The translations under genes and the position numbers were made by a program. From Trichostrongylus colubriformis (taxonomy: Eukaryota > Nematoda > Chromadorea > Rhabditida > Trichostrongylidae): a stretch of DNA of 64,000 bases. The DNA lies in the NCBI GenBank assembly GCA_963978905.1, contig OZ022258.1:49646591-49710590 (forward strand), in the 5' to 3' direction. The notes beneath the pieces are model-generated. The model saw only the letters and a list, made by a program, of their open reading frames with translations, ran no database searches and was not told the DNA's origin. This document shows positions 43,534 to 56,800 of this stretch, one piece after another (position 1 is the stretch's first letter; each line of letters starts with the position of its first letter).

Positions 43534-44237
43534 TTACTTCACCAAACGATTGGTTTACTATTGATTTCAAGATCTTGGCTATGTACCTGGTCTGCCAAAG
43601 ATTGGGGCCGAAGAATGAAAGCAGATAATTGTGAAGTTAAATATGTAATAAATTTGGGTATCTGTTACTTAAATGATTAGGTTACTGCATCTTCAATTAA
43701 ATGCAATTTCTAACTGAAAGGATACGATCTATGATGAAGTTTGAAGCTATGGACTGTAACAGTCCATAATACGATGTTTTAGTCTCTTAGGAATGGTTAA
43801 TTTCGCACATTACATAGTGAATTACCCTTCACACAGCACTGGCGATCTGACTCCTGTAACAATGGTCGGAACGCTTGCAAACCACCCGGCTCCTCCGGGG
43901 AGGACTCGCAAAGAAGAGCAGTGAAACTATTCTCCCCCTCAAGAGAGCTAGCGCAAAAGAGTGAATCGCTGGCTTCTTTGGATCCTCGTGTGAGGACTCG
44001 CGGAGAAAAGCAGGAATCTTGTGTTATTCCAATGGCCGATGCACCAATTTGGTTGGTGACCAATGGATAACTATACGCGTAACAAAGAATTATTACCACT
44101 TTACGTACAGAAACCTCTACAAAAATACATTTCACTAAGTATTTCTACAGAAGAATGTAGGCGGACATACTACATTATATCTATGTTTCCTACTAGTTAG
44201 CTTGTGGGAATAATTAGTAGTGGCTTACTAAAGGAAA

Positions 44238-44409
44238 TACACTCCATTTCGGAGCGCTTGGTTGGGCGTGACTTACGGACATGGGTGAGTGGCGAGAGTG
44301 AGAGTGCATGGCAAGAGCGAAAATTAAGTGGGGCGGGTTGAGAGAGTTTGATACACTTTCATCCAAGTTCGCAGGCCACACCTTATCAGGCGCTCCGAAA
44401 TGGAGTGTA
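44238..44409. mobile_element. 172-bp MITE with TACACTCCATTTCGGAGCGC ends
   Basis: The 20-bp ends are perfect inverted repeats with TA as the terminal dinucleotide. No relative was seen elsewhere in the window. Confidence 0.85.
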
Positions 44410-44419
44410 TATACTACAT

Positions 44420-45070
44420 ATGGCGTAGTTTGGGTTATATTGAATAGAGCACTTTCTACGGCAGCCCATAACTATTAGATTTCATTCTGAAGGTAAACTC
44501 ACATGGAAAGCAACTTCCGTCGATTTTGAAAATGCCAAAAAGCACCGGAGAGTCTCAAAGTTGAAATAGTTATTGTTAGCCCGTAAACTTCATTTCACAA
44601 GCAGGGCAAATTTACAGTGATGAATTACGGAATGTGGTATCTATGCATGCTCAAGATACCTCATTTAACGATCCAGTCGAATCTGATATTTTTACCTCTG
44701 TGGTCTTCAGACGTGAAGTCGTATCGCACTATCAGTGATCTCATCAATAATGCTCTTCAATCAGAATATGGTTAGTGTGCAGCAATCGATAGGCCACAAA
44801 AAATTTCCACCAACAGGGGCAGTGATTGAGACAAGATTACACGTGGTACAGAGCCGCATCGTCCCAGCTACAGTAATACTTGCCACTGTACCACATCCAC
44901 AGCAATACAAGGGAGGAACGTTCTAGGATGTGCGTTGGGACTGCCCAGCTAGGTCATTTCACTCCAGGAGCAGCATGGCTGTGCCCCGAGCGCGTGGATA
45001 TTTCACAAGTAACCAGCAAGGTACATCGGCGCGTGGCGCGGTGACCTAGTTGGATGGTCCTGAAGAACAC
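44420..45070. repeat. duplicated segment shared with 23750-24910
   Basis: Same block order as 23750-24910, shortened by deletions; ends at GCGTGGCGCGGTGACCTAGT, matching GCGTGGCGCAGTGACCTAAT near 24876. Confidence 0.75.
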
Positions 45071-45417
45071 TCAGTTTGCTATGCACTGTCTGCTTCCTCC
45101 ACGATGCAGAGGTACACGAGACTGCTATACGAACCATTATACGCCTGCTTAGAGAACAAATACGTATAGTTGCAATAATCACAATTTAGTGTTATAAGGT
45201 ACTGTGGGTGAAGATCAGAATACCTGTACTGCTAATGACCTTGTGTTCTTGAGCATCTTCGAAACTGTTTCCGCATGGCTTGCAAATCTTTGGTTCAAAA
45301 TATTCATACTTTCATAAATAAACATTTTCTAGTGGCCTGTGGGGATGTAACCGATTATGGAATTGTCTTCTCGCATTTCTTATGTCTAAATAATTGCAAA
45401 AAGAACTTTTTTTTTGC

Positions 45418-46024
45418 AGACATTTCTAATCATATGTGTGGCAAGATGTTTGACGAACAGCTGATATCCTTTTATATGAATGAAACAGCCGCATTAATTG
45501 CACCCGTACCAGTGTGAGTAGTGATCTCTGCCATCTTATCATCATTATGAGATCATCACTTATCAGCATTACCGTGACCATCGCCATTACTTAATATACA
45601 AACGTCTCGTAGTCAAGATTAGGCGCCAAGTTAAATGTACTTTGATATCGAGTGCACACGTACCCCCGACTAAACGCAATGTATTTCGAAATTTGAAACG
45701 ATTTCCAACATTTCCAGCATTTTCAGGGTATTTGTTAGTATAGAGCTGCGTTTTGATTCTAAATAGGTTTGGATAGATTTATTATAAGTGGCTAGGAACA
45801 GTTTTGTTGACAGTGCACTCCTGTTACATTCTGAACTTACAACTTTGAGGGATGCTTGTCTAACCTTCTTCCTTCTCAGATTGAGCAGCTGATTGCCTTC
45901 CGTGCACTCACGACGGTATTCATTCTTGCTTTCAAAGACATTCATTATCTCTTTTCTCGCAGATTTTCACCACATCTTGTCGCAATGGATCCGTACAACA
46001 GCATCGCTGTCTTTCTTACAACAG
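45418..46024 (+). other. possible two-exon gene fragment, unassigned
   Basis: Two stretches have good splice borders and compatible phase: 45420-45517 (acceptor TTTTTTTGCAG, donor GTGAGT) and about 45963-46024 (acceptor CTCTTTTCTCGCAG, donor GTATCC). Joined, they read through FDEQLISFYMNETAALIAPVPV and then FSPHLVAMDPYNSIAVFLTT. No further exons were found on either side. The second exon ends in the phase needed by phf-14 exon 2, so it might be an alternative 5' exon of that gene. It may equally be chance. Confidence 0.25.
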
Positions 46025-46059
46025 GTATCCGCTCTAGCTTTCACAATTAAGCCTTGATT

Positions 46060-47690
46060 ATCCATGGTACCATCAATGCTGTTTGATGTCTGTAACTACT
46101 TCTGTACCAGTATAATGGCAGTTGCCTTGCTGATAAAGCATGTGCGCAAGCTTGAGACAGTGTTCAGTCGCGATTCAGGGGTAGCATTCACTTAATCGAT
46201 ACGTATCTTGTCCCTTCTACTTGAATCACGCGAGTCGCGCGATCGCCTGAACCACTTGATATTTTCGTATCTTAATTGATGCATTTTTTTCCTTCTGCCT
46301 GAATCGCGAACTCTGAACAATGCCTAACTGGCTGTGAAGGTGTAACAAGCTACGGTAAGAGCGTGTTTGGTCTACACACCTGTAAATTTGATTCTGTTAT
46401 TACCCTCTTGCTTCAGTTATGTCTGATTCCATTCGCACTTTTCGCTTTTGAGTAGTCCTTGAGAAATCCCCCAAAAATGCCTAGGAACTCAGTATAGTTC
46501 AGGTCATTCAGAGGTTATTATTGGAAAATATTACAACAATCTTTTATAAAGGGTATGAGTCAGACAGCATTGGCTATCGTGATGTGAAAGTAATGTAATG
46601 CTGTAGAAATCAACACCATATAATGCTTTCAGAGCATGGTCGAATTTCCACTCTTTTTATATATACATGAAACATCATTTGATGTATTTGTTTATTCGAT
46701 TGTTGGCATCTCATCGTCCATCTGAAATAGTGCTGCGCACACATGAAGTTAGCTTAGCCCCACCCTACGCCAGGCGAGGCACTGAACGAAAATATCTAAT
46801 TCAGTTTCGAAAAATTTAGATTTAAGAAAAATATTAGTGGATTTCTCGTAATTTGTTGAACTTGCAGTTTCCTTGAGGTCTTCTTGAATTAACGTCGAAA
46901 ACCTGACTGATACTCAATGACTACAGTAGCAATTTGCAAGCAAACGAGCTTATGGAGCCGTTCTGTAACTGGTAATTCGCAGTAATTTCGATGTGCTCTT
47001 GAAAATGTTTATCCACATGGGTCGAGTGAATGGAAATGTTATAAAGTTCAAGACGATTCACCTACATTTTAATTTTCTAGTCCTTTCAGGAAACATGTGG
47101 TCTGACAAAGAGGCCTTATGTATTGGCAAATTTTGAAGCTCCTAAAGTATAGCCTGGATCTATGTAAGAAAAATATGGTACTTCTAGAGAACTCAAAAGA
47201 TGTAAATATCATGAAGTTTGAGACGATCTAACGTGCACAGTAAACTTCTGTTTTCTTTCCATAAAAAAGCCTATCAAATCAGAAAAAAGAGATATTTCTG
47301 TATTAATGAAGTAATATCACAATAAGAAACTTGCTCTTTCGAAGCCCCTGCATAAAGTCTAACAAAATATGAAGATCCAGATCTTTATCTAGAAGTCAAA
47401 GAAGTCTGCAAACCTTAGAACACTCAAGAGAGAATTTTGAAACTTTAAAAACTTCCCGGGTTCCTTTGACAAACTTTTGCAGCGCACTTTGTTGCCATAC
47501 GATGACTAACAAGCAAGTAAAGTCGTCAGTTCTTCCGGCGAATATCACTGCCTTTACTCGCATAATGGCCCCCATAACTTTCCATTATATAAACTGTATG
47601 GCCATGAAGAGAACCCGCGAATAAAAGCTCGAAAGGAACCGGAATGAAAAACCAAACAACTGAAAAACATCACCCACACTTACTGGTCAA
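46060..47690. other. intergenic, nothing recognised
   Basis: AT-rich, no long frame, no repeat shared with other parts of the window. Confidence 0.4.
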
Positions 47691-47699
47691 CGATCACGT

Positions 47700-47872
47700 T
47701 CTCTGCTCGCCGAGGCGGTGTTGTTTATCGCGGCCGGGGTGGTCTTGCCACGAACGACCGCGACGCAACCGCAAGCCAGTGGGCAACTCTCCAGCCTCCT
47801 TGCTCCGACCACTTCCATAGATCTCTTTCGTGAAGTGCCATCTACAGTTCATCTGAAGTCAGCCACTTCGAA
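47700..47872 (+). promoter_or_regulatory. GC-rich presumed 5' region of phf-14
   Basis: Locally GC-rich (GCGGCCGGGGTGGTCTTGCC) in an AT-rich setting, directly before the tentative first exon. No TATA box seen. Confidence 0.35.
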
Positions 47873-50800
47873 ATGACCGAGGCCGAACGCAAAAGCTTTT
47901 TCAACTACACAAGTGAGTACCCGTCGATATTTCGCAATGAAACACCTGTTCTCGTTATTTGCCGCCGCGCTGATTTGAATCTTGTAGATCATTTTATAGA
48001 TCAAATGGAAACGTTGTATGTAATAATCGTCAAGGTTCCTCTTTATTCTCAAGCCATAATCAGCATATCCAAAGTTTTCTTCGAGCTTCCTTCTTCATCC
48101 AACTCTGAAATCATCTACAAACTGCCGATGTAGCTCGCCTCGAGACCAGTTTTGAAGTTGTGCACAGTAAATGCTATCAAATCTTTCTCTGGGTATTGCG
48201 TGCTATAAGCCCATATGCTCTCGGAATAAGAACGTTGTACCAACTGTCCAAGTATGTTTCATCTCAACAATTTCTCACGCTCTACTATTAGTATTTGAGC
48301 ACTCCCTGACGAGGTCTGTTGAAATTTCCTCATGAGGTAATCCGCATGTAATTCAAAGCTCTGAATTTTCTGATCAGTTATCCTCACATCTTCTAGAATA
48401 AATTTCACTCAATGCTAAATGTTGACTTCCCACGTGAACTTCTGCCTCGTTGCTACACTGAATTAGTGCTCGCCTTAGTCATGGCGGCATGCGCGATTTT
48501 TCCACGCTACGGCATTCCTCATAAAATTAATTATGTTTATTCATTTGACTTATCTTACACCTCCCATTTGAGGTCTGGGATCAAAAACAGCTATCAACAG
48601 TTTCATTGAGAGATGCTCTTCTGAAACCTCCCAGAGGTGAAATTGATGAAATCTTTCTAAATTGATTGAACCTGGATTTTTTTTTCTGAGACCTACACTT
48701 ACGCTTCGAAACCTATTAAATTTTCCTCATGATCTTTACTCTTCTTAGATGTCGAAATTGTCCAGAAGTTGAGGCCTCCTACACGTTATCAAAGGCTCTA
48801 TGTTTCCTAAACGTATTTTTGCGAAGTAGTAATTTTTAGTGTCCTTAGTCGCGTTCCTGTTCAATAAAGCCTCACCTTTTATAGGTAGAAGTGCACTTCA
48901 GAACCATGCGCTGCGAGCCCATGACTCACTTTCCTGCGTAACATCTGGTTAAATAGTTGTACTTCTGCGTTTTTAGAGCTCATTGAGCTACGCAAAGTTT
49001 CGTTTTGCCCATAATTTAGTACACTTCGCTGGTTGAAGAAGCTGGTTATATGTGTGTGCGATAAACATTTTATTAAAAAATTTTTGAATTTCGAGTCAGT
49101 CTTGAAGTACAGTTTGCAGTTTCTCAGTTTCTCTGAAATTAAAATGAAATTTTTGAAAACTAATTATTAACTAATAGCTACCGTAGAACAGTCGAGATCA
49201 CTATCAACAGTGATGTCGTGGCTGTGGTCACACCTTCTACAAACAGGATCCATTTTCTTAGTATATTTTATAATTTTTTGAAATTCGACTTCTCAGACGT
49301 TGCGCTTGCATGGAAAATGTTAAGGCCCTATAATTCCTATTTAATCAATAGTTTTTGTGAGCTTTTGTTGCGTTTTTGATTTAGTTCTTTTTTTATTACC
49401 AACTTCTAGTTGACGTCATCTTTCATGCGTTTGTTTCCTTTTCATCAGCTGTCGATTTGATGTCAAGGTTTGACGGAGAAAAACTACAGCTTCATTCTTC
49501 TAATTGTTAAAATATGTCTGATACTCCAGTACCCTTTAAAATAGCCTTTTCCAATTACTTCATCCAATATTGCTGAGGCTATCGTAAAAAGCGCCTCTTA
49601 TGAGGGATGCAACCGATTAATCTACGAGTGGCCACAAATCCCTCTGCGTCTATGTCTATTATTTGCAACAACAGATGGGTGGGCTGTTAGTCTGACGCAT
49701 GGGGTGTGTTCCTGAATGTATAAATAGTAGTACAACACTGAAAGCACTCTTGAAGAAGGATACTCTTTCGATATCCACGCATTATTTATCTATTTATTTA
49801 TTTATGCGCGAGAAGGTGTTCCACAGCATACATGCAGCAAAACAATGAGAAACTCTACGGATATTTACCTTATACTACCATAAATAATCCGCCATGTCGC
49901 CTGTTGTCACGAAATTTGAATCTCGCGCCGCATCAACGATAGGGGCCTGAATTTTGCAAATTATGCAGAAGGTGGTAGGGGAACATAAACGGCGGAGATC
50001 TAAACCGATAACAACCCATAAGAATTAATAAAGAGCGTTGGAAGGCGAATGTCACTCAATCCGCTGCGTTTTCAGGGTGGTACGGAGACACTCGTTATGG
50101 GTGAATCGAACTGACAAGTGCTGATAAAAACTGATAAGCGGCTTTCATTTCTGAAAGCGACCAAACCCGGAAGGCTTTTCCGGTTGACCCTCGAGCCTTG
50201 ATATTTACAGGTGTCGTGTGTGGTGGCAGGCGAACATCAATGATGGGTGAACCGAATTGATATTGACTGATAAGATTTGTTAGGGAGGATCAGAGGGGAG
50301 TGTCTCGCTCCTTCGATTGGCAGCGCAGTGTTGCCACCATAGGTGTGTTGTAGGTTGATACGGAGACCTTACTGGTGACTAATGCCATATCAGCTGTAAG
50401 GAAGGGTATCGACCACCACCATATGAACTTTCGAAAAGTGGTAGACATGGTGTGCATGGCAAGCTCACCACAACAAGGCTCGGGTACCTAATGCTCAGCA
50501 AAGGAAAATACTTCTACATCGATATTAGTAGTTACAAACGATAAACTGTGTGAGATTCCGAATAGTGATTGATAGAGATACTAGTAGAGGTAATGCTCAG
50601 TACTGCGCTTATCTCAGTGTGGAATCATTCGATATCTTCGACATGGATTGGTCAGTATCGGTCATTTCCAATCACATAATTCTATCGTGTTATTCGCGCA
50701 GTACCATGCGAAAGCTCAACTGGTTTTTGATATCAGTGTCGTATCCGACAACAAGGCAATAGAATCAACACAGTAGAGAAATCAAAATGAAGATTCGTGA

Positions 50801-53800
50801 TGAAGAAGAAGATTTTGGAATAATTAGATAATGTTTGCTAGTTCCCCCTAGCCTATTCGTAGGCAGGGGCTTGGTCTTGCCGTGCATTAGGAGGATCATG
50901 ATCAGTCCTACTGTGACAGGAAGAATTCCTTAGAAATTCTAGTGAAAGACAAAATTCTCGGAAGTTTTCATTTTTCCGTTATGGTATAAATGTAAGATCC
51001 GAAAAAATGTGAGGAGAGTGGAGAAAATAGAAGAGATGGAAGGTAGCTTCAGTTTGCTTACTTCATCAGGCATATCTTTTGCTATGTTTCTTCGATTTTT
51101 GACGGGTAAAACCTCATTTGACGAACTTCTCCAGGAACTTATTTTCTCTAGATCTATGTTTCAAATTTTTACGAGTTCTAGAGCATGCCCATGATGGGTC
51201 TGATGAGTAATTGAGGGCGTTGCTGACAGCTGGTTTCTTGTAATGATATTACGGCGGCGTATTAGTTTAGCTATTTGCCCATTCAATGACCTGAAATGAC
51301 CAATGGTATCGAGGATAGGGCTTGGAAAGCTGAATATTTACGCGGCAGGGATAGTAATCTCAATTTTTTCCTTATGTTGCCGCAGTCTGTTAACATACGT
51401 CTGACGCAAAAATACACAAAAATTGCTAATATGTTCTCGTTTTCGTGTTTTCGACGTAAGTGAATTTTTCCTCTTCAAACGACTTCTGAGGTCAGTGTTG
51501 AACGTCTACAACACTAACAGTACGGTGTTTCATGACGGCACGGTGGTGACTTTATGAGCAGATGTTATACGACCATTTTTGGCCACATTTCTTACGTTGA
51601 TCTATCCTGAATAATATCATTCTTAGAATGATTAACGGGTATAGTCCTTTTCAAAGGATCATCTTGGGGTGCAATCCAATTATAATCATCCTCTGTCAAC
51701 TTTTTTCTACTTATTGTTTCTTCGTAGGCTGCCGTGCTCCTGGAAAACGGCAAATAAAACCGACGGCAGCTGTACTCGATCTGGTGTTGCCAGCTGCTGA
51801 CGATGAAGAAGATGATGAAGATTTTATAGGTACCGTTTTTATTATTTCTTTTTAATTTTTAGCTACAAGGGTTTTCGAACTCCCTTCAATTTTTGAATAT
51901 TATTGACTGCCGCTACGCATTGAGATGCGCTTTGCTACTATTTGCAGCGTAGTAGTGTTTTGAAGACAGTACTCTCTAACCACTTTATCTACAGATCGCC
52001 AGAGGTGAATAAGGAAGCCTATTCTCCTGTTTTCAGCAGAACACGATCCTGACTCTACCGAGGGTTCTGAATCCGGTGAGAGCGGTTCGAACGACGATTC
52101 AACTAGCTCAACTGATGATGAGGGCGCTGATGATGATGAAGAAAATGAAGATGGTCAAGGGATGCATGACGAGGTGAGTTTCGGAAGTAGCTGGATTTTT
52201 ATGGCTATTCTGCTAACGGTCTACTATTACAGAATGCGGCACTGCACACAGCTGCTGCAGCTGAAAACTTGAACGTGAGTGAATGAGTGAATTTTTAAAA
52301 AATTCGGTATGCACTAAAGCCAGTGCCAATGTAGTTTTATAGTGTTTGTGTTTTTGCTCACCTGTGAGTGATAAGTCACTGGGAACATAACTCCGTTCAA
52401 CTTGCCGGGTTGTTTTGATTTTCAATTCTTTTAGCACCCGCCTATTTGTGGTTTATGCTTGAACCTCTCTGAGATTGCTAAAAATGAAGAGGTCATGCGG
52501 TGCGATAAGTGAGTTTAACTTTTTTAGCCGTTTTGGGTCACGTATATGAAATTTACTTGTTGATCGTCGCTTAGTTCACTGCCTTGAAATGTTTTGAGGT
52601 TTCGGTATTCTGAAATTCCATTGTTTAGATGTGGTCTGACTGTGCACGAGTCGTGCTATCCATCACTAGATGTTAGTGAAGATAGTGAAAGCTCGCAGTC
52701 CACCTCGTCTATGGAGCCGTGGTTTTGCGAACCGTGCATATATGGGTTCAATGAGCCTCCTTATTGTGAACTTTGTCCTTCCAGATATGGAGCGATGAAG
52801 AGATCTGGTATATCTGAATGTTGTTTTACTTGTTTTATTCTGCTGTAATGTTTCTTCTTTGCTTAAAAATTGATTAGATGTTGGTGGTCGTTGGGTTCAC
52901 CTCGTTTGCGCCCTCTACACTCATGGAGTTACCTTTGGAGACATCGATCACCTCGGTGCTATCAGCTGGCAGGAGATGGATCATCGAAATTTCGGGCGTA
53001 AGGTTGGTTGCTACTGCGTTTTCGTTTACCATGTGCTTACTAATGTCTTTCTTAATATCAACCAAAACGCCTAATTTCAGATTGCCTAGAAAGGGGCCGA
53101 CGGTCTTTACAGGTCGTCACATTTATACGGGTGGCATGACACCGTCTTTGAAATCTCTTGGCTCATAGCTTAAAGTAAAACCGTTACTTTTCCTGGACCG
53201 GGCAATAGAGAAAATTGGAGATCGGAGCACATGGTATTCCAATCATACGATTTAGAGCTCTATAAATCACTCTTCGGGTTTGAAGATCCGAAGACCAATA
53301 ATTGCGGTATTTGCCAGCTTACCAAGCCGAAAAATCGATTTGCCTGAATGGGTGTAAACTAAAAAGTCAACTCCAAGTGCAGAGGACGAGGGATCAGTAA
53401 AGTATCTCGCACCCTACCATTTTATTTTAACTATTTGTTTTTGCCCTCTATTGTTTATTATATCCAGTTTTTCCACCGTTTACTTGTTTATTTTGCTTTG
53501 ATATTTTAGTTTTTTTGTTGCGCTTCATCGGTGTAAATCTTTTCATTTCAGAGTTGCAGTGGTTGTACTGACGTCTTGGAAGCGCGGCTGGGTGTCACAA
53601 CTCGATGCGAAATTGGGCTGTGTAAACAGTACTACCACATAACCTGTGCTCAGAGGTAATTCGATCGAAGTTGCCGATTCTTTATGGAAATGGAAAAGGG
53701 AATATTCTCATGAAAAATTAATGAACCCTTAGGCTCGGATTATTAGTGGACCATAGTGAGGATGTTGACCATGCCAGTGGTGGTGGCTCACATCGGCGTG

Positions 53801-56800
53801 GTGACCATCACACGGTCGAGCCTCGCTATATCAACTGTCGGCAACACTCCAATCCTGATGATGTGCGAGTGAAGAGGCAAGCGTGAGTTTTTACAGTTCT
53901 GAGTCGCTGTAATAGTGCAGGTGGTTGAGTGTCTCACCGTATTCTGAATTATTTTTGCGGTTATTCATTGTTGATGTGTCCTGTTGTGATGCAGTAAGAG
54001 TCATTGAAGGGCTGCACGCTTCTTAGCACAAGAAGAACGTCGACTATGGATGGTTGGCAAAAATATGCTTTCTGAAAGAGAAGAGCGTAAGAGACTAAGA
54101 GCTAGAGAAAGATATGAAAAGCAATTCCAGTCGTTGATTGGAGTCACCATCTGTCTTCCGGAAGCGTTCCATGATAAGGTAGTGGAGCTCCGACGAATCG
54201 ATCTGCTGCTACTTTATTTGTATTTTTTTCAGCATGAAAAGAAAGCTCGTCGGGCACGCCATTTGACAACCTCTCCGGAGTTTTTCGAGTGGTTTCAGGA
54301 AAAGGCAGAGATAAGTGGAGTGGAGCCAGAGCAATTCAGAAAGGTTTGATCAAGCTGTTTGTTGGATTCGTGTAGAATGTTCTAGACTATCTTAGGAATT
54401 TACGAGGGTGTCAGGTGACACTATTCCATTCCTTAGTCCTGGTTTTTCTACACAGTTCTTCGAGTGAGTGATAACTTTTGTTATTCCGAAGCTTGTTTAT
54501 ATCTGCTGACGTGTTATGGTTATGAACATAGGTGCTCCTAACCAGATTTGTTGTCAAGGTATCTGGACAACCGTGAGAGAATTGTGATAGCAGCGGAAGA
54601 GCAAAAATTACAAGGTATCAATGATTCAATGGTTGCTCTGAAGGAACAGCTTGATGCCCAAGTCACCAAGCTGAAATTGGTCAGTACTTCCTTCATCACC
54701 TTGTGAGGTTGCAGTCGTAAAACTTTGAGGATGGCTGACGTAATTGTTGTTAATTATAATAGGCGCGCGTAAATGTAGACAGGGACAGTGTTATCGCCGT
54801 CATTTCTTCTAGCGCTTGAGTCAGATGGCTCTTCTGTTCACTCGGGGTCGGTTAGTTAGGCTCTCATTGGCTATTTGATGATTAAACACTACCTTGTACA
54901 CTGTTTGCCTCTACTTCTGAATGCTCGGTAGCGCTCAATCACCTTTTCGACTTGTAGTAGTGGCAGCATAGTTGAATGAGTTATACTAACCCTTTGACGA
55001 TCGCGCCTTTACCACTTATCTGGCGCGTGGGACCGCGCGCGATTATCACGCTCAGTGTGTGTCTCGACGTTTGTCACATGGTTCCACGGATACACCTGTT
55101 TCCGAGGAACTTTCATTTTCTATCTTTTCGCGTTGTAATTAACTTTTTAGCTGTATTTATCATAATACAGACCATGCTTGTGTTGAGCTTTCTCGTTCAA
55201 GATAAGAATGGTTGCCTTTCTTGATGAAAGTGACTTAATCAAACCTCAAATCCACAAACCCTTTGGTCTGGTTGTAGACCTTCACTGATTGGAGGACTAC
55301 AATCAGACGAAAGGGCTTGTGAATTTGAGTGACCACATGGCATCTTATACACCGTTTATGAGAAAAATATGGTGTATTATGTTTCTTCCAGTTCTTGAAA
55401 CGGACTGCGGTGGTCAACTAGTGGATTTTGTGCTATTAAATCAAATTGAATGATCACAAACTGGAGTTTGTAGGGTCATTACTATATTGCGATGAAGCCA
55501 ATGTGAACGCCTCCACTCAAGACTAGATGAATTATGCTAGCATAAGATGAATGTTCGCTGGCGATGGGTCTGCTGCTATAAAGAAATAAGCAAAAATTAA
55601 GGACGCGTATCACTACATCTCATGCTAGAAGAGTCGTACCCGTTGCAGCAAATGCAAACACTATTTTTGTATTGATTGTATCCAGAGTAACCACAAAAAC
55701 TGTGCTCCATGATCGTTATTTACCCCTCGTTTAGAACCTCAATAATTCAAGAACCAAATTTTTCCATGAATCACGCTCTTTGTAAAAGAAGAAGATCAAA
55801 GAAACTTCTGAAGGAGCTTAAAAAATAAACTATAAGATTGTAGCTCAACGTCGTGTCATAAGGTCGTAAAGAGACCCATGGACATTGACCACTCTATTCG
55901 ATTAAGAACTTTAACTCACTTTCCTTATTTTGTGTATGCTTACTTGCATCAATGCCATGGAAAATCAACGGCTTTGTATCTTTTCGACTTCAGAAACTCA
56001 TAGCCGCACGAATAAATTCCATGGTCCGCCTTTCCTGAGCTGGTCGGAGCGAGGGTACCAGTTGCGCTCTTCAATTGTAAAAGCAAGTTTCAGAAGGAAC
56101 AAGTTGGAGAAATGGCGAGGGTGCGAAGTGAGCAAAGAAAGCAGCTGGCAATTGCATTCCATCGTGCGCTAATGAGTCTTGGCGCCAAGAAAATCGCCAC
56201 ACATTGTCCGCTTTCAAATGAAAGTACCGGCAGTGGTAAAACGTGAGTTTTTGTGCTCACATTTGCATTCATTGTATTTTGTAAAAGAATAAGTGTTAAA
56301 TGTAATCTATAATCATGTTTTTTGCTGTGCTAATGTCAATGTTACTACGTTCAGGCTTGATCGTCCTGTGAGAGATGATCCAAATCGCGCTGAAACTCCA
56401 CCGCCAAAATTGAAGAAAGAAGTGTCGATTCATGTATGCAAAGAGTGTAGCAAGGTCGGTGGTACATGGTGCGATGTTGTAAAGCATTCATCGGGCGCGC
56501 CGTCTGTGCACCGATGTCCGAGTGGTTAAGGAGATTGACTAGAAATCAATTGGGCTTTGCCCGCGTAGGTTCGAATCCTGCTCGGTGCGAATGTTTTGCA
56601 TTTCTAGCATGAAATCTTTCTATCGCTTTGTTTTCTTTTTGCGATGTAAAAGTGCTAGTTTACGCGACAATGATGAGGAATTTCGATCGGCTTTAGCGAG
56701 CTGTTGTAAGCAATGGATCAATTGAATCAAGGCCTTCACGCTTATGATGTAGTGCATGTGCACCGATGGCCGAGTGGTTAAGGAGATTGACTAGAAATCA

